From contig NW_026015097.1 in the NCBI RefSeq assembly GCF_020379485.1, positions 44,235 through 108,234 of the forward strand: DNA of 64,000 nucleotides, given 5' to 3'. Each line of letters starts with the position of its first letter. Position 1 is the first letter of the stretch. Below are positions 41,939-55,214 of this stretch, one piece after another. The notes beneath the pieces are model-generated. The model made no database searches, was not told the origin of the DNA, and was given only the letters and a program-made list of their open reading frames with translations. The translations under genes and the position numbers were made by a program. Source of the DNA: Brassica napus (taxonomy: Eukaryota; Streptophyta; Magnoliopsida; Brassicales; Brassicaceae).

Positions 41939-43582
41939 TCACTATCCAATGAATGGCCTCTAACTTCCATCCCACATGGATGAGTTAGATCAACTAAGAT
42001 CTGCCCCTTATCTCAGGGTCCTGGATCCTTAGTTTACATCACAACATATGGTCTTCAAGGGGCGTGCCATACTTGGCCTTAACCGCACCACAAGAGACAG
42101 AAACATAACCTTGAAAGTAATTATAAAATCAGTTACCTTATACATGATCTGATTAGATCAAGTGCCTTTCCTTATTATGTTCGGCCATGCTCCTACAGTG
42201 TGCGCGTCTATCAGTACTTATCACATACCTCCTGTATTGATAAGATCCATTCATGGGTCGCACCCCTGATCCCTTCCATGGAACTTCCATGAAACCAGTT
42301 TCTACACTGCATCCACCTTCAAGGCTATTCATGCCATTGTGAGGGAAGTCCGGCCTTCTCCCTTCTCTCCTGGGTATTTGCGTGTGTTCCCAAGATACAG
42401 GGGAAGCCTAGGAGGTGTTCATCCGTGGTGAAAACCTACCACAGGGTCGTTCATAACTCCCCTTGCACTTCCATGAAACTGCCCTCCCACACACCTCTCT
42501 CCTTAAGGCTGTCTTGGCCTTTGGGAATGAATTCCGGTTATCTACCTTCTTTCCTCACCTTTTGCGTGTGTTCTCACTGATTCTTTGGGTGATAACATCA
42601 CGGATCAAAACCACCAGAAAGTCGTTCATAACTTCACCCCTTGATCTCTCCCAAAACTTCCTCTTTATGACCTTTACACCACCATGGGTTTTGGATTGGG
42701 AATCCGACCAACTCTCTGTCTTTTCTCTGTGTTTCTTTGTGTTTCAGGGTGTAGGAGGAAGCCCTGGCGTGCCTGCAAAGGCACGGACTTGCCTGCCTTT
42801 TATAGAAGAAGGGGCAGTTACCTTTCCAAAGGTTGCACCCTTTCAGTATCATTTCTGGCCATTGATTTAATCAATGGTCCAGATCATACCCATTCGCCTC
42901 AGGCAGTTTCCAGACGCCCTGGGCTTGCCAATCCACTCCTGGACAAGTCCAAACAAGCCCCCACGGATTGCCCAAGCTCCTGGCTCAATCCCAAGAGCCA
43001 ACCAGCCCATCGGTACACCCGGGTCGCCCACATGGCCCGGCCACTGTCCAGACCCGGCCCAACTGCCCATGATTTGAACACTCAGTCCAGCTGAGTTGAG
43101 CTGATCCCCAGCTGACCCAGCTGAGTGAGCTAGACCATCCAGCTCAGGGAGCTGACCTACACTTCAGTGAGCTACATTGAGCTGCACTACAGTTCATCTA
43201 GCTGGTCGAGCTTGCCTAGCTGGTCGAGCTTGCTTACTGCATCGCCCAGCTGTTATACACTGTGTCCAGCTTGCTTCCTTTATCTTCTTCAATTCTTCTA
43301 AGTTTCTTGGTCTATTTCCATACCTATACTTAGGTCTCCCATGATCCATTCTGATCACCCACTTCAATCGAGCTTCACCTGGATCTCGTCCAGCTACCAG
43401 CTCGCTTGTCCAGCTCCTTTTAGCTTGCATCTGCCTTAATTTGGTTAAGTTCCAGCTACCTGATTCCCTTAACCACGTTTTGGACCATGACACGCTTATC
43501 TTTAGGTCATGTGACCTGACTGGTGCGTCTCCTCGCACTAAAGTCTGTCCGGGAGATCCTATCCAGGATCGGGGACATGACA
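41939..43582 (-). mobile_element. Element F: truncated LTR (second Tekay-like LTR type)
   Basis: From about 42190 to 43582 it matches LTR D (about 61630-63008), ending in GATCGGGGACATGACA, which is the complement of an LTR start TGTCATGTCCCC. On its right is no polypurine tract but coding sequence of fragment H, so 43582 is the outer 5' end of the element. The left 250 bases (41939-42190) are AT-richer and I cannot place them. The 3' part of the element was lost next to E. AGCT-rich repeats lie at 43080-43260. Confidence 0.72.
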
Positions 43583-43952
43583 GAACTTAGAATGGATTAA
43601 ATGATTAGAAAAGGGGGGTCTTATGTAGGGACCCTATGTATTGGTGGTGTGGAAACTCACGTACTGTTTGATACTGGAGCTACACACAGCTTTCTGAGCC
43701 CAGATATGATCGGAAAAGGGTTGTTCCAGATGGAAACGGAGGATGATCCTTGCATAGTGAATGCGGCCGGTGGGCAAGTAATGCATTCATTACGGAGAGT
43801 AAAGGATATCCCAATAGTGATCCAGGATAGAGTTATGCCTATGGATCTGGTTGTGGTCTGCCTTAAGAATCATGAGGTGATATTAGGCATGGACTGGCTT
43901 GGAAAGAACCGGGACACTCTGGACTGTCATAGAGGAAGGGTGCAGTTTAAGA
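43583..43952 (+). pseudogene. Fragment H: isolated Tekay-type protease
   Basis: The frame encodes a protease start to end: a GGVETH strand, the catalytic VLFDTGATHSFLSP near residue 22, and NHEVILGMDWLGKNRDTLDCH near residue 90. The catalytic DTG is intact, unlike in A and B. It stops being retroelement at about 43952, where QFKSG runs into minisatellite in the same open frame. There is no gag upstream, since LTR F abuts, and no RT downstream. The ATG at 43601 is only the first Met in the frame. Confidence 0.83.
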
Positions 43953-45097
43953 GTGGGTGTGGGTATCCGCCAGCACACACAGGACGTCCTGTGGCTGTCT
44001 GTGGCTGTCCGTCAGCACACACAGGACGTCCATGGCTGTCCGTGTATGTTCGTGTGTGTCTCTGGGTGTCCGCCAGCATACACAGGACGTTCGTGGCGGT
44101 CCGTGGCTGTCAGTCAGCACACACAGGACTTCCGTGTGTGTCCGTCAGCACACACAGGATGTCCGTGGCTGTCCATCAGTACACATATCAGCACGCTGGT
44201 CCTTGGACTCAGCATGCTGGCCCTTCCCGAGGACTGTTCAGGTGATTTCGGCCCACGTGGGCTGTCTGTTCAGTACACACAGGACATCAGTGGGTGTCCG
44301 TCAGCACAGACAGGACGTCCGTGGGTGTCTGTCAGCACACACAGGACATCCGTGGCTGTCCGTGTGTGTCTGTTTGTGTCCATCAGCACACACAGGACGT
44401 CCGTGGCTGTCCATCAGTACACATATCAGCACGTTGGTCCTTGGACTCAGCACGCTGGCCCTTCCTGGGGACTGTTCGGGTGATTTTGGCCCATGTGGGC
44501 TGTCTGTTCAGTACACACAGGACGTCCGTGGGGGTCCGCCAGCACACACAGGACGTCTGTGGCTGTATGTGGCTGTCCGTCAGCACACACAGGACGTCCA
44601 TGGCTGTCCGTGTGTGTTCATGTGTGTCTATGGGTGTCTGCCAGCATACACAGGACGTTTGTGGCTGTCTGTCAACACACATAGGACGTCTGTGTCTGTC
44701 CGTCAGCACACACATGACGTTTGTGTGTGTCCGTCAGCACACACATGACGTCTGTGTGTGTCCGTCAGCACACACAGGACGTCCGTGGCTGTCTATCAGT
44801 ACACATATCAGCACGCTGGTCCTTGGACTCAGCATGCTGGCCCTTCCCGAGGACTGTTCGGGTGATTTCGGCCCACGTGGGCTGTCTGTTCAGTACACAC
44901 AGGACATCCGTGGGTGTCCGTCTGCACACACAGGACGTCCGTGAGTGTCTGTCAGCACACACAGGATATCCGTGGCTGTCCGTGTGAGTCCGTGTATGTC
45001 CATCAGCACACACAGGACGTCTGTGGCTGTCCATCAGTACACATATCAGCACGTTGGTCCTTGGACTCAGCACGCTGGCCCTTCCCGGGACTGTTTG
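43953..45097 (+). repeat. Minisatellite array (left part of the right-hand array)
   Basis: This is the same repeat family as 36860-39146. The variant CCCGAGGACTGTTC...GATTTCGGCCC occurs near 44244 and again near 44864, so a local higher-order period of about 620 bases is present. It is interrupted at 45097 by element C and continues at 50922. Confidence 0.9.
45093..45097 (+). repeat. Target-site duplication GTTTG for element C (left)
   Basis: GTTTG stands before TGTAAGACCC and again at 50922-50926 after GGCGTGACA. Removing element C gives GACTGTTTGGGTGATTTT, the normal minisatellite phrase. Confidence 0.93.
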
Positions 45098-48022
45098 TGT
45101 AAGACCCGATCCCGGCCGCCTAGGCCACGGTCGATGCCTCATGTCGCTCGGTCCACTTCCTGGCCGAACCTCTTAATTTATGCCCTTTATTTATAATATC
45201 GCCTAAAGGCGAGAGCTAACTTAGATCTTAGCTAAAGACTTCCCTAGTCATTAATAGCCTAGATCCTTTCAACAGATACGCAGCGGATTATTCTCTAGTA
45301 AACCATTGGTCTAAAACCAATCTAACAATTGTCTGGTCGAATCACCTTAGCCTTGGTCAGTTTACTCAACTACCAATTAGCTTAAAGGTCCATCCTAAAC
45401 CCAAACCAAGCCATACGATTCTGAGGTTCCATTCCCCTAAACCATTTTATCTAGATCTACATAAGTAAATGCTAGATCATACCTTTGCCACATCTATGGA
45501 GCTTATTAGCTCATCGGTCCTCCATTGACTCAAATTGATCTTGCTTGACAGCTGGACAACGATCACTCAATGATCTTACTTAAGGTCCTTACCTTGATTC
45601 CTGCATCAAACAACTCCCCTAGGTACTTAGTCATTCAACCAACCATCCCCAAAGACCTAAGTAACCTTTGAGAAGTCTTTGAAAGGATAAGGGTTTGCAT
45701 CTGGCCTTTCTCGGCTCATGCACAATCCAAAATCCTTTTGCCTTATAGGCAATAGTACCAAGTCCATCTTATGGACTGACAAAGCTCATTAGATCCTAAG
45801 TCAATCAACCAACCTTCCTCACATGACTTGGAACTGATGAATCATCATCTGGCCTGATCGGCCTTGGGACATAACCCAAACAACAGATATGACTTGTTCA
45901 TACCAACCGATGCATTCCTAAATCAGATTAGTTCCGACACCTTGAACCATCATCCAGAGGTCAGGTCTTCCATACTCAACCATGATCATATCTTACACGG
46001 CTTTCCTTAACAATCACACCTAGGCTTAGTACCTATGGTCTACGACACATAATACTAGCCAGACACTTCGTCATGGCTCTTAGCCAATACCGAAGCTATT
46101 AACACCAAGGTTGATATATAGAAGCATCACACCAATACTCTTACTCCAGAAACGTGACTATCCATACTAGTGCTCGGCCATCGAACCATCGTCATGAAAC
46201 ATGATCCGACCACTAGACTTGATAAGCCATCGTCCACTTAGCATGTACTGATATAACCGGCCTTCCATTGCCATCATGTGGGTGTACGCCCTACATAAGG
46301 CATATGGCGCCTATCCTACTAACCAACCAGAGGTTGATTGTAAGATATCCTACTTAGCCTTTGCGACTAGAACCATCCAACCATAGTCGGATCGTCCATA
46401 GTCCCGTCTAACCGTCTGGTTAAGAGCTAGGTGCGATCGGCCAGTTATAAGTCCGGCCCAAAGTCTCACGGACCTTCTTACCTGATCCGACCCAAAGCCT
46501 GGATCCATACCACAGAGTAAGGCCGAAGACCAAACCTGATTGCCTTGCAACCGATCAGACCTTGCTACGCAACACTCCGGTTAAACTAACCGTCCATCCG
46601 TTCGACTATGCAGCCACGGACTGTCCACTTGGTTCGGCCTAAGCCTTGAACCAATGGCACCGTTTGGAACTCACACCCTTTGGGAATTAGTACCCTTTGG
46701 ACACTCGTGCCTCTTGGCAACTCATGACCCTTGGCATCTCGCACCCATTCAGATGCTCCAACCGTTCGACCTACCAATCCGTATGGACTGTCTGGTCCGT
46801 GCGTGTGTCCGGCCTATGGCCTAAGGATCACGCCTTAACCTACCCAAGTCATGAACCATTGTGACTGCTCAGGGAAGGGTTGCAACCGTTCAGAACAGAA
46901 CAGAACCGCCCCTATCCAATCGGATCACCTGAGGCCGGTTTAGACCATGCGCGCGCCTAACTCGTCGGTTATGGACCGCGACCGCATTACTCTACCAGAA
47001 CAACGGTTATAACCAATCCCAACACATCAACAAGGCCACGCCAATGTACAGAAGGAGTAGAAGAAGAATTGGATGAAAAGAATGAGAAGAATAGGACACA
47101 ATCCAAACGCCCATGGGTAGACCGGTTCGGACTGTCTGATTATCTTAGCCGATGAGGCGGTGGTTACCCACTGACCCTATCTGACTGAACCACGGCTTTG
47201 GAGTCCTTCTCCAGACCTTTCTCTATGCCTTGGGTATTCATAACCACACGGCCTCCTCTCTCCTAAACCGTTCTCCTTGCCGGAGATACAAAACCACCAC
47301 GACCGGCCCTTTTCTGGCCGATCTCTTGGCCGGGACTCTCTCTCTCTCTCTCTACGTTTGTCTCTGAGTATTTTACTACGGAATTGGATAATGAAACCAA
47401 CAGGAGAGGCCCCATATTTATAGAAAACGAGGGGGTAAGTCTTGCCCCACGAACAGGCACGACTTGCTAGCGAAGCGGCACCATCGGCCAAGGGTTGTGC
47501 CCTCTCGGCCACTTGCATCCCATCGCCCTTTCTGATTGGGTTTGTGGTCGGTATTAATCCTAACCCACGCCCCTAGCCTCTTGGACTTAGCCCACGGCCT
47601 TGCCCAAAGACCCAACAGCCCATGGCCTCATGGCCGGACCTCACAGCCCACCACTGACCCGGACCCGGACCATCGGCCTAAAACCCGAACAGTCCGTCTA
47701 GCTGAGGTGAGCTGACTCTCAGCTGCATCAGCTGAGTGAGCTAGTAGTCCAGCTAGTGGAGCTGACTTAGTAGGGACTGAGCTGGAGTGAACTAAACCTA
47801 GCTTCGTTGAGCTGGCCGAGCTACTTGTCTACTTCGTCTAGTTACCGTCTTACTCGTCCTAGCTGTCTCTTAGCTTATATAAGGTTAAGTCTAAGTTTCC
47901 TTATGTTCTTAACCTTCTTTCTCGACCATGGAACGCTTGCCTTGATGTCCTAAGACTGGCTGATACGTTTCCTCGAACCATGGCCGTCCCGACAAATCCT
48001 TTCTAGGATTGGGGGCGTGACA

Positions 48023-48825
48023 AGTCTCCCCCACTTGTAATGGATTCGTCCTCGAATCCGGTGATGATTATACCTTGTCCCAAGACAAAATATTCCAACC
48101 GAACTTGTTCTAGTCTTGATTAGAGAATAGAACAAGCTTGATTCAAAAACACCAAATGACCACTTCGACGATCAAATTCCTTTGACCATCGTTATACAAG
48201 TCTCCCCCACTTGATAAGGATTTAACCACAAAAATCCTATCAAGTGGTCCTTTCTGGTTTCGCTGATGGCACCCTTACTTGTCTACTTCGACCACAGTCG
48301 AGGGTCCATCAAGCACCCATTCAAGTGATACTTGAAAATCCATCCAAAGACATTCCTTGTGTCACCGGCCGAACTCTCCAGGTTGCGGTCCTAGTATCCA
48401 ACAAGTCTATGTCTTTCCTTTGAATAGCATCGTCTTCAGATTTTATTCTTTCTCTGATCATAGTCCAAGACTATATCATAATCAGTCCCTAGGAACATGC
48501 TGCATACTCGAGCCTTAGTAGATTTGGCCAATCCTCACACCACTCGATGTACCAGTCAAGTCCTCACGAACTTGTTCCAATCTTTAGGCTGCTCGTCCTA
48601 CAACGAGTCCTAACAGTTTGTTATGGTTCTTTTCTCCTTCATGGACAATAAGGTTCATGACCTCAGCCACAACGTACTGGATCATCCCCTAAACCGGCCA
48701 CAACCTTTTCAGGCTTGGCCACATTGCAATCTTAGTCCCTCCAGACTAAAAACGCCTCAGACTTGACTTCTGTCCTTCATTGGACTTTGTCATAATTCGA
48801 TCCTGGTCCTTCCTTGGACTCGAAC
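48023..48825 (-). other. Element C internal remnant
   Basis: It is the reverse complement of the non-coding 3' part of A (32934-33919), starting at the polypurine tract. I see no ORF with a domain in it. Confidence 0.78.
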
Positions 48826-50921
48826 AACTCCCCTAGGTACTTAGTCATTCAACCAATGATCATATCTACGGCTAGGTCATCCATACTAACCAATGATCAT
48901 ATCTACGGCTTTCCATTAACAATCACACCTAGGCTTAGTACCTATGGTCTACGACACATAATACTAGCCATACACTTCGTCATGGCTCTTAGCCAATACC
49001 GAAGCTATCAACACCAAGGTTGATATATAGAAGCATCACACCAATACTCTTACTCCAGAAACGTGACTATCCATACTAGTGCTCGGCCATCGAACCATCG
49101 TCATGAAACATGATCCGACCACTAGACTTGATAAGCCTTCGTCCACTTAGCATGTACTGATATAACCGACCTTCCATTGCCATCATGTGGGTCTACGCCC
49201 TACATAAGGCATATGGCGCCTATCCTACTCACCAACCCGAGGTTGATTGTAAGATATCCTACTTATCCTTTGCGACTAGAACCATCCAACCATAGTCGGA
49301 TAGTCCATAGTCCCGTCTAACCGTCTGGTTAAGAGATAGGTGCGATCGGCCAGTTATAAGTCCGGCCCAAAGTCTCACGGACCTTCTTACCTGATCCGAC
49401 CCAAAGCCTGGATCCATACCACAGAGTAAGGCCCAAGACCCAACCGGATTGCCTTGCAACCGATCAGACCTTGCTACGCAACACTCCGGTTAAACTAACC
49501 GTCCGTCCGTTCGACTATGCAGCCGCGGACTGTCCACTTGGTTCGGCCTAAGCCTTGAACCAATGGCACCGTTTGGAACTCACACCCTTTGGGAACTAGT
49601 ACCCTTTGGACACTCGTGCCTCTTGGCAACTCATGACCCTTGGCATCTCGCACCCATTCAGATGCTCCAACCGTTCGACCTAACCGTCCGTATGGACTGT
49701 CTGGTCCGTGCGTGTGTCCGGCCTATGGCCAAAGGATCACGCCTTAACCTACCCAAGTCATGAACAATTGTGACTGCTCAGGGAAGGGTTGCAACCGTTC
49801 AGAACAGAACAGAACCGCCCCTATCCAATCGGATCACCTGAGGCCGGTTTAGACCATGCGCGCGCCTAACTTGTCGGTTATGGACCGTGACCGCATTACT
49901 CTACCAGAACCACGGTTATAACCAATCCCAACATATCAACAAGGTGAAGCCAATGTACAGAAGGAGTTGAAGAATAACTGGATGAAAAGAATGAGAAGAA
50001 TAGGACACAATTCAAACGCCCATGGCTAGACAGGTTCGGACTGTCCGATTGTCTTAGCCGATGTGTTGGTGGGTACCCACTGACCCTATCTGACTGAACC
50101 ACGGCTTTGGAGTCCTTCTCCAGACCTTTCTCTATGCCATGGGTATTCATAACCACAAGGCCTCCTCTCTCTTAAACCGTTCTCCTTGCCGGAGAAACAA
50201 AACCACCACGACCGGCCCTTTTCCGGCCGATCTCTTGGCCGAGACTCTCTCTCTCTCTCTCTACGTTTTTCTCTGAGTATTTTACTCTGGAATTGGATAA
50301 TGAAACCAACAGGAGAGGCCCCATATTAATAGAAAACGAGGGGGTAAGTCTTGCCCCACGAACAGGCACGACTTGCTATCGAACGGGCACCATCGGCCAA
50401 GGGTTGTGCCCTCTCGGCCACTTGCATCCCATCGTCCTTTCTGATTGGGTTTGGGGTCGATCATAAGCCCAACCCACGCCCCAAGCCTCCTGGACTTAGC
50501 CCACAGCCTCTTCCAAAGACCCAACAGCCCGTGGCCTCATGGCCGGACCTCACAGCCCGCCACTGACCCGGCCCCGGACCATCGGCCTAAAACCCGAACA
50601 GTCCGTCTAGCTGAGGTGAGCTGACTCTCAGCTGCCTCAGCTGAGTGAGCTACTAGTCCAGCTAATGGAGCTGATTTAGTAGGGACTGAGCTGGACTGAA
50701 CTAAACCTAGCTTCGTTGAACTGGCCGAGCTACCGTCCAGTTACCGTCTTACTCGTCCTAGCTGTCTCTTAGCTTATATAAGGTTAAGTCTAAGTTTCCT
50801 TATGTTCTTAACCTTCTTTCTCGACCATGGAACACTTGCCTTGATGTCCTAAGACTGGCTGGTACGTTTCCTCGAACCATGGTCGTCCCGACAAATCCTT
50901 TCCAGGATTGGGGGCGTGACA
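48826..50921 (-). mobile_element. Element C 5' LTR, internally deleted
   Basis: From about 48930 it runs parallel to the 3' LTR (from about 46000) to the outer end TGTCACGCC (complement). The 3' portion of this LTR (about 800 bases ending TCTTACA) is missing, and the first 100 bases hold a rearranged joint with the 37-base repeat. Confidence 0.85.
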
Positions 50922-52881
50922 GTTTGGGTGATTTTAGCCCAGCTGCTGTTCAGTACACACAGGACGTCCGTGGGTGTCCGCCAGCACACACAGGACGTCT
51001 GGGGCTGTCCGTGGATGTCTGTCAGCAGACACAAGACGTCCATGACTGTCCGTGTGTGTCCGTCCGCACACATAGGACGTCCGTGGGTGTCTGTCAGCAC
51101 ACACAGGACGTCCGTGTGTGTCCGTCAGCACACACATGACGTCCGTGGCTGTCCATGTGTGTCCGTGTGTGTCCGTCAGCACACACAGGACGTCTGTGGC
51201 TGTTCATCAGTATACATATCAACACGTTGGTCCTTGGACTTAGCACGCTGGCCCTTCTCGTGGACTGTTTGGGTGATTTTGGCCCACGTGGGCTCTCTGT
51301 TCAGTACACTGAGGACGTTCGTGGGTGTCTACCAGCACACACAGGACGTCCGTGGCTGTCCATGGCTGTCCGTAAGCACACACAGGACGTCCGTGGCTGT
51401 CCGTGTGTGTCCGTGTCTGTCCGTCAGAAGACACAAGACGTCTGTGGCTGTCCATCAGTACACATATCAGCACGTTGTTCCTTGGACTCAGCACACACAT
51501 GACATCATGGGCTGTCTGTTCAGTACACACAGGACGTCCGTGGGTGTCCGCCAGCACACACAGGACATCCGTGGCTGTCCATGTGTGTTTCCGTCAGCAC
51601 ACACAGGACGTCCGTGGCTGTCCGTGTGTGTGTCTGTGGGTGTCTGCCAGCATACACAGGACGTTCGTGGCTGTCCGTGGCTGTCTGTCAGCACACACAG
51701 GACGTCCATGTGTGTCGGTCAGCACACACAGGACGTCCATGTGTGTCGGTCAGCACACACAGGACATCCGTGTGTGTGCGTGTGTGGCCGTCAGCACACA
51801 CAGGATGTCTGTGGCTGTCCATCAGTACACATATGAGCACGCTGGCCCTTCCCGTGGACTGTTCGGGTGATTTTGGCCCACGTGGGCTGTCTGTTCAGTA
51901 CACAAAGGACGTCCGTGGGTGTCTGTCAGCACACAGGACGTCCGTGGGTGTCCGTCAGCACACACAGGACGTCCGTGTGTGTCTGTGTGTGTCCGTCAGC
52001 ACACACAGGACGTCTGTGGCTGTCCATCAGTACACATATCAGCACGTTGGTCCTTGGACTCAGCACGCTGGCCCTTCCCGTGGACTGTTTGGGTGATTTT
52101 GGCCCACGTGGGCTGTCTGTTCAGTACACAAAGGAGATCAGTGGGTGTCCGCCAGCACACACAAGACATCTGTGGCTGTCCGTCAGCACACACAGGACGT
52201 CCGTGACTGTCCGTGACTGTCTGTGTGTGTCCGTGTGTGTCCGTCAGCACACACAGGATGTCCTTGGGTGTCCGTCAGCACACACAGGACGTCTGTGTGT
52301 GTCCGTCAGCACAAACAGGACATCTGTGGCTGTCCATGTGTGTCCGTGTGTGTCCGTCACACACACAGGACGTCTGTGGCTGTCCATCAGTACACATATC
52401 AGCATTTTTGTCCTTGGACTCAGCACCCTGGCCCTTCCCGTGGACTGTTTTGGTGATTTTGGCCCACGTGGGCTGTCTGTTCAGTACACAAAGGACGTCT
52501 GTGGGTATCCACCAGCACACACAGGATGTCCGTGGGTGTCTGTGGCTATCCGACAGCACACAGAGGACGTCTGTGGCTGTCCATCAGTACACATATCAGC
52601 CCGCTGGTCCTTGGACTCAGCACGCTGGCCCTTCCCGTGGACTGTTTGGGTGATTTTGGCCCAAGTGGGCTGTCTGTTCAGTACACACAGGGCGTCTGTG
52701 GGTGTCCATCAGCACACACAGGACGTCCGTGGGTGTCCGTCAGTACACACAGGGCATCCGTGGCTGTCCATGTGTGTCCGTGTGTGTCCATGTGTGTCCG
52801 TCAGCACACACATGACGTATGTGGGTGTCCATCAGTACACATATCAGCACGTTGGTCATTGGACTCAGCACGCTGACCCTT
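50922..52881 (+). repeat. Minisatellite array (middle part of the right-hand array)
   Basis: This is the continuation after element C, starting GTTTGGGTGATTTT. Base unit and monomer phrases are as before (marker near 51276, 51868, 52096, 52457 and 52655). Frames are open for up to 350 codons without any protein character. It ends CGCTGACCCTT at 52881 against element G. Confidence 0.9.
52877..52881 (+). repeat. Target-site duplication CCCTT for element G (left)
   Basis: CCCTT precedes TGAAGAACAC and recurs at 59922-59926 after GGGGCACATCA. The joined flanks read GACCCTTCCCGTGGACTG, the normal minisatellite phrase. Confidence 0.95.
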
Positions 52882-53846
52882 TGAAGAACACTAAGGAACG
52901 AACACTCAACCGGATCTGATGATATGAACTCGATCTGAAGAGATAGAGAACTGATGGATTGTTTAGTGACACAAAGGGATGCGGAAGACCCAATGATACT
53001 ACTAGAACTCTCAATGGCCGCTTGATTTGACAAACAAGTCCGGCTCAAAGAATGGGGATTCACTTGGAGATAGCCTCACCAAGGGAACAAGAATGTTCTA
53101 ATCAAAGAACAAAGAAAGAAATCTCAAAATGAATAAGGAAAATCGATTATCTTATTTCAAGGATGTGTTCTCATACTTATATAACTTGTAGTCAAAGATA
53201 ATAAATAAAAATGTATGAAAAAGAGACATAGAAAATAGATAGAAGACCAGATCTAGTCAAAGCACAGAAAATAATGTTGACTGGTCGATTTGAACTCTTC
53301 GGCTACTCTTGTCCAGGTTCGGTGTAACTGATAGCACGTCCCGCGGTAAGGAGCAGTACACGGCCGGTACAGTCTTCATGTCAGGACGGGTGATTTTCAT
53401 GGACTGTTCTGGACCAAAAGGTGGCTATGTCTTCGGACAACCTTAAGAGTCTTGCCTTAGAGAGATTTGGCTGATCAAAGTTCATGAACTGATCGAAGTG
53501 TCGGATCAGTTCATCAGAACGATCCCCGGTTCGGCCGAGATGGCTTAAGAGAGAGAGACCATGGTCGGATTTGGATTCCACTTGATCAACTTCACTTCTG
53601 ACTTGACCGATGGACTTAGCATGACGAACAGGACGGGAAAGGCGAACTTCAGTACGATTGATTTGGCCATCTGGTCGCGGGTTATGTTGAAGCTCCAATT
53701 CGGACGAGTGCGGGTCGAGACGATACACGGCCCGAGCAGTCTGTTCGGCCCGATCGATGGACTGAACCTCAGTTGCGTTGTTTCGGACGTTCTGATCCTC
53801 GTTCTGATCTGATTCCATGGACTGATCCTCGGACTGGGGCACATCA
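52882..53846 (-). mobile_element. Element G 3' LTR
   Basis: The LTR reads TGATGTGCCCCAG (start, complement of 53834-53846) to GTTCTTCA (complement of 52882-52889), 965 bp. The polypurine tract GAAGGAGGGAA lies directly before it on the minus strand (complement of 53847-53857). Part of the integrase C-terminus is encoded in it. Confidence 0.9.
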
Positions 53847-54466
53847 TTCCCTCCTTCTTCAAAAGGATTTGACCACAAATCCGGATCATCTACAAGAAAA
53901 GAGGAAAGATCAGAAACGTTAAAGCTCGAAGAAATGTCATACTTACCTTGAAGATCAAGCTGATAAACATTGTCATTGATCTTCTTAAGGATCTGGAATG
54001 GACCATCGACCCGAGGCATAAGTTTAGACTTTCTTTCTTCCGGAAATCGATCCTTTCTCAAGTGAACCCAAACAAGATCACCTTCTTTGAAAATAACCTC
54101 CTTTCTTTTCTGATTGGCATATCTTTTATAGATCTCGGTCTTGGCCTCAATGTTTGCACGAACCTGTTCATGTAGCTTTTTGATAGTGGCCGCCTTCCTC
54201 TTGCCATCTGTACTAACTCTTTCACTCAAAGGCAAAGGTAAAAGATCAAGTGGGCACAAAGGATTAAACCCATAAACAACGTCAAAAGGAGAAAACTTTG
54301 TAGCAGAATGCATTGCATGATTGTAAGCAAACTCAACATGTGGTAAGCATTCTTCCCAAAGCCTAAGATTCTTTTTAACCAAAGATCTAAGCAGAGCAGA
54401 CAAGGTTTGATTAACAACTTCAGTTTGACCATCAGTTTGCGGATGACAAGTTGTGAAAAACATCAA
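53381..54466 (-). pseudogene. Element G integrase C-terminal half, overlapping the 3' LTR
   Basis: The 361-codon frame starts just after an in-frame TGA near 54467 that separates it from the integrase core. It contains the catalytic Glu region ([16 protein letters not shown]), the [18 protein letters not shown] helix, the [19 protein letters not shown] module and the [16 protein letters not shown] segment. An acidic stretch follows, then about 155 codons within the 3' LTR. CRM elements carry a short CR motif or a divergent chromodomain here that targets centromeric chromatin; I cannot confirm its exact residues. Confidence 0.85.
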
Positions 54467-55214
54467 TCATGTTCCTAGTTTAGACCATAAGGTTTTCCAA
54501 AAATAACTAAGGAACTTAGCATCGCGATCAGATACAATGGTGTTAGGCATTCCATGCAATCTAACAATCTCTCTAAAGAACAAATCAGCAACTTGTGTGG
54601 CATCATCAGTTTTATGACAAGGAATGAAATGAGCCATTTTCGAAAATCTGTCTACAACAACAAAGATTGAATCTCGTCCAGACTTAGACCTTGGCAATCC
54701 TAACACGAAATCCATAGAAATGTCTACACAAGGATGAGAAGGAATAGGAAGTGCAGAATACAAACCGTGGTTTGAAGATTTGGACTTAGACTTCTTGCAC
54801 ACCACACATCGGCTACATATCCGGTTCACATTTTTCATAAAGCTTGGCCAATAGAAGTGATCATGAACCGCCTTGTAAGTTTTCTTAACACCAAAGTGTC
54901 CCATAAGACCTCCTCCATGAGCTTCCTTGAGAAACAACTCCCTCAAAGAACATTGGGGCACACACAAGCGGTTATCAAAGAATAGGAATCCAGAGTTTTG
55001 AAAATACTTTCCATAAGCGACCTTGGAACATTTTCGGAAAAAACTCTTTGAAATCTTGATCAGATGCGTATAAATCTTTGATAAACTCAAAACTAAGCAA
55101 TTTTTTTTCAAGGGCTGAGAGAAGAGTATACCTTCGAGACAATGCATCGGCCACAACATTCTCCTTACCTTGTTTGTACTTGATCAGATAAGGGAATGTC
55201 CCAATGAACTCCAT
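54467..55214 (-). pseudogene. Element G RNase H tail and integrase core
   Basis: The first frame (from 55214) holds the RNase H end with [15 protein letters not shown]. After a slip the frame 55159-54467 carries the zinc-binding H-H-C-C module ([12 protein letters not shown] ... [11 protein letters not shown]) and the catalytic core with [13 protein letters not shown] and [13 protein letters not shown]. It ends at a TGA after SKLGT. A TAG also separates it from the upstream RNase H frame at 55215, where related elements have Trp. Confidence 0.85.

Larger units (their letters stand above)
45098..50921 (-). mobile_element. Element C: non-coding Tekay-type element inserted in minisatellite
   Basis: The 3' LTR (minus) is 45098-48022 (2,925 bp), followed by polypurine tract AAGTGGGGGAGACT (complement of 48023-48036) and a non-coding internal part to about 48825. 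The right end is a shortened 5' LTR, 48826-50921. The PBS, gag and pol are all deleted; the joint near 48825 fuses internal sequence to the middle of the LTR. A 37-base direct repeat with CCAATGATCATATCTACGGC is at 48853-48926. TATA boxes are at 47415-47422 (complement) and, mutated, near 50325. Both outer ends carry the TSD GTTTG. Confidence 0.88.

Noticed and set aside
51867..52919. A 350-codon ORF
   Set aside because: It is minisatellite read in one frame and then runs into the CRM LTR. It has no protein family features.
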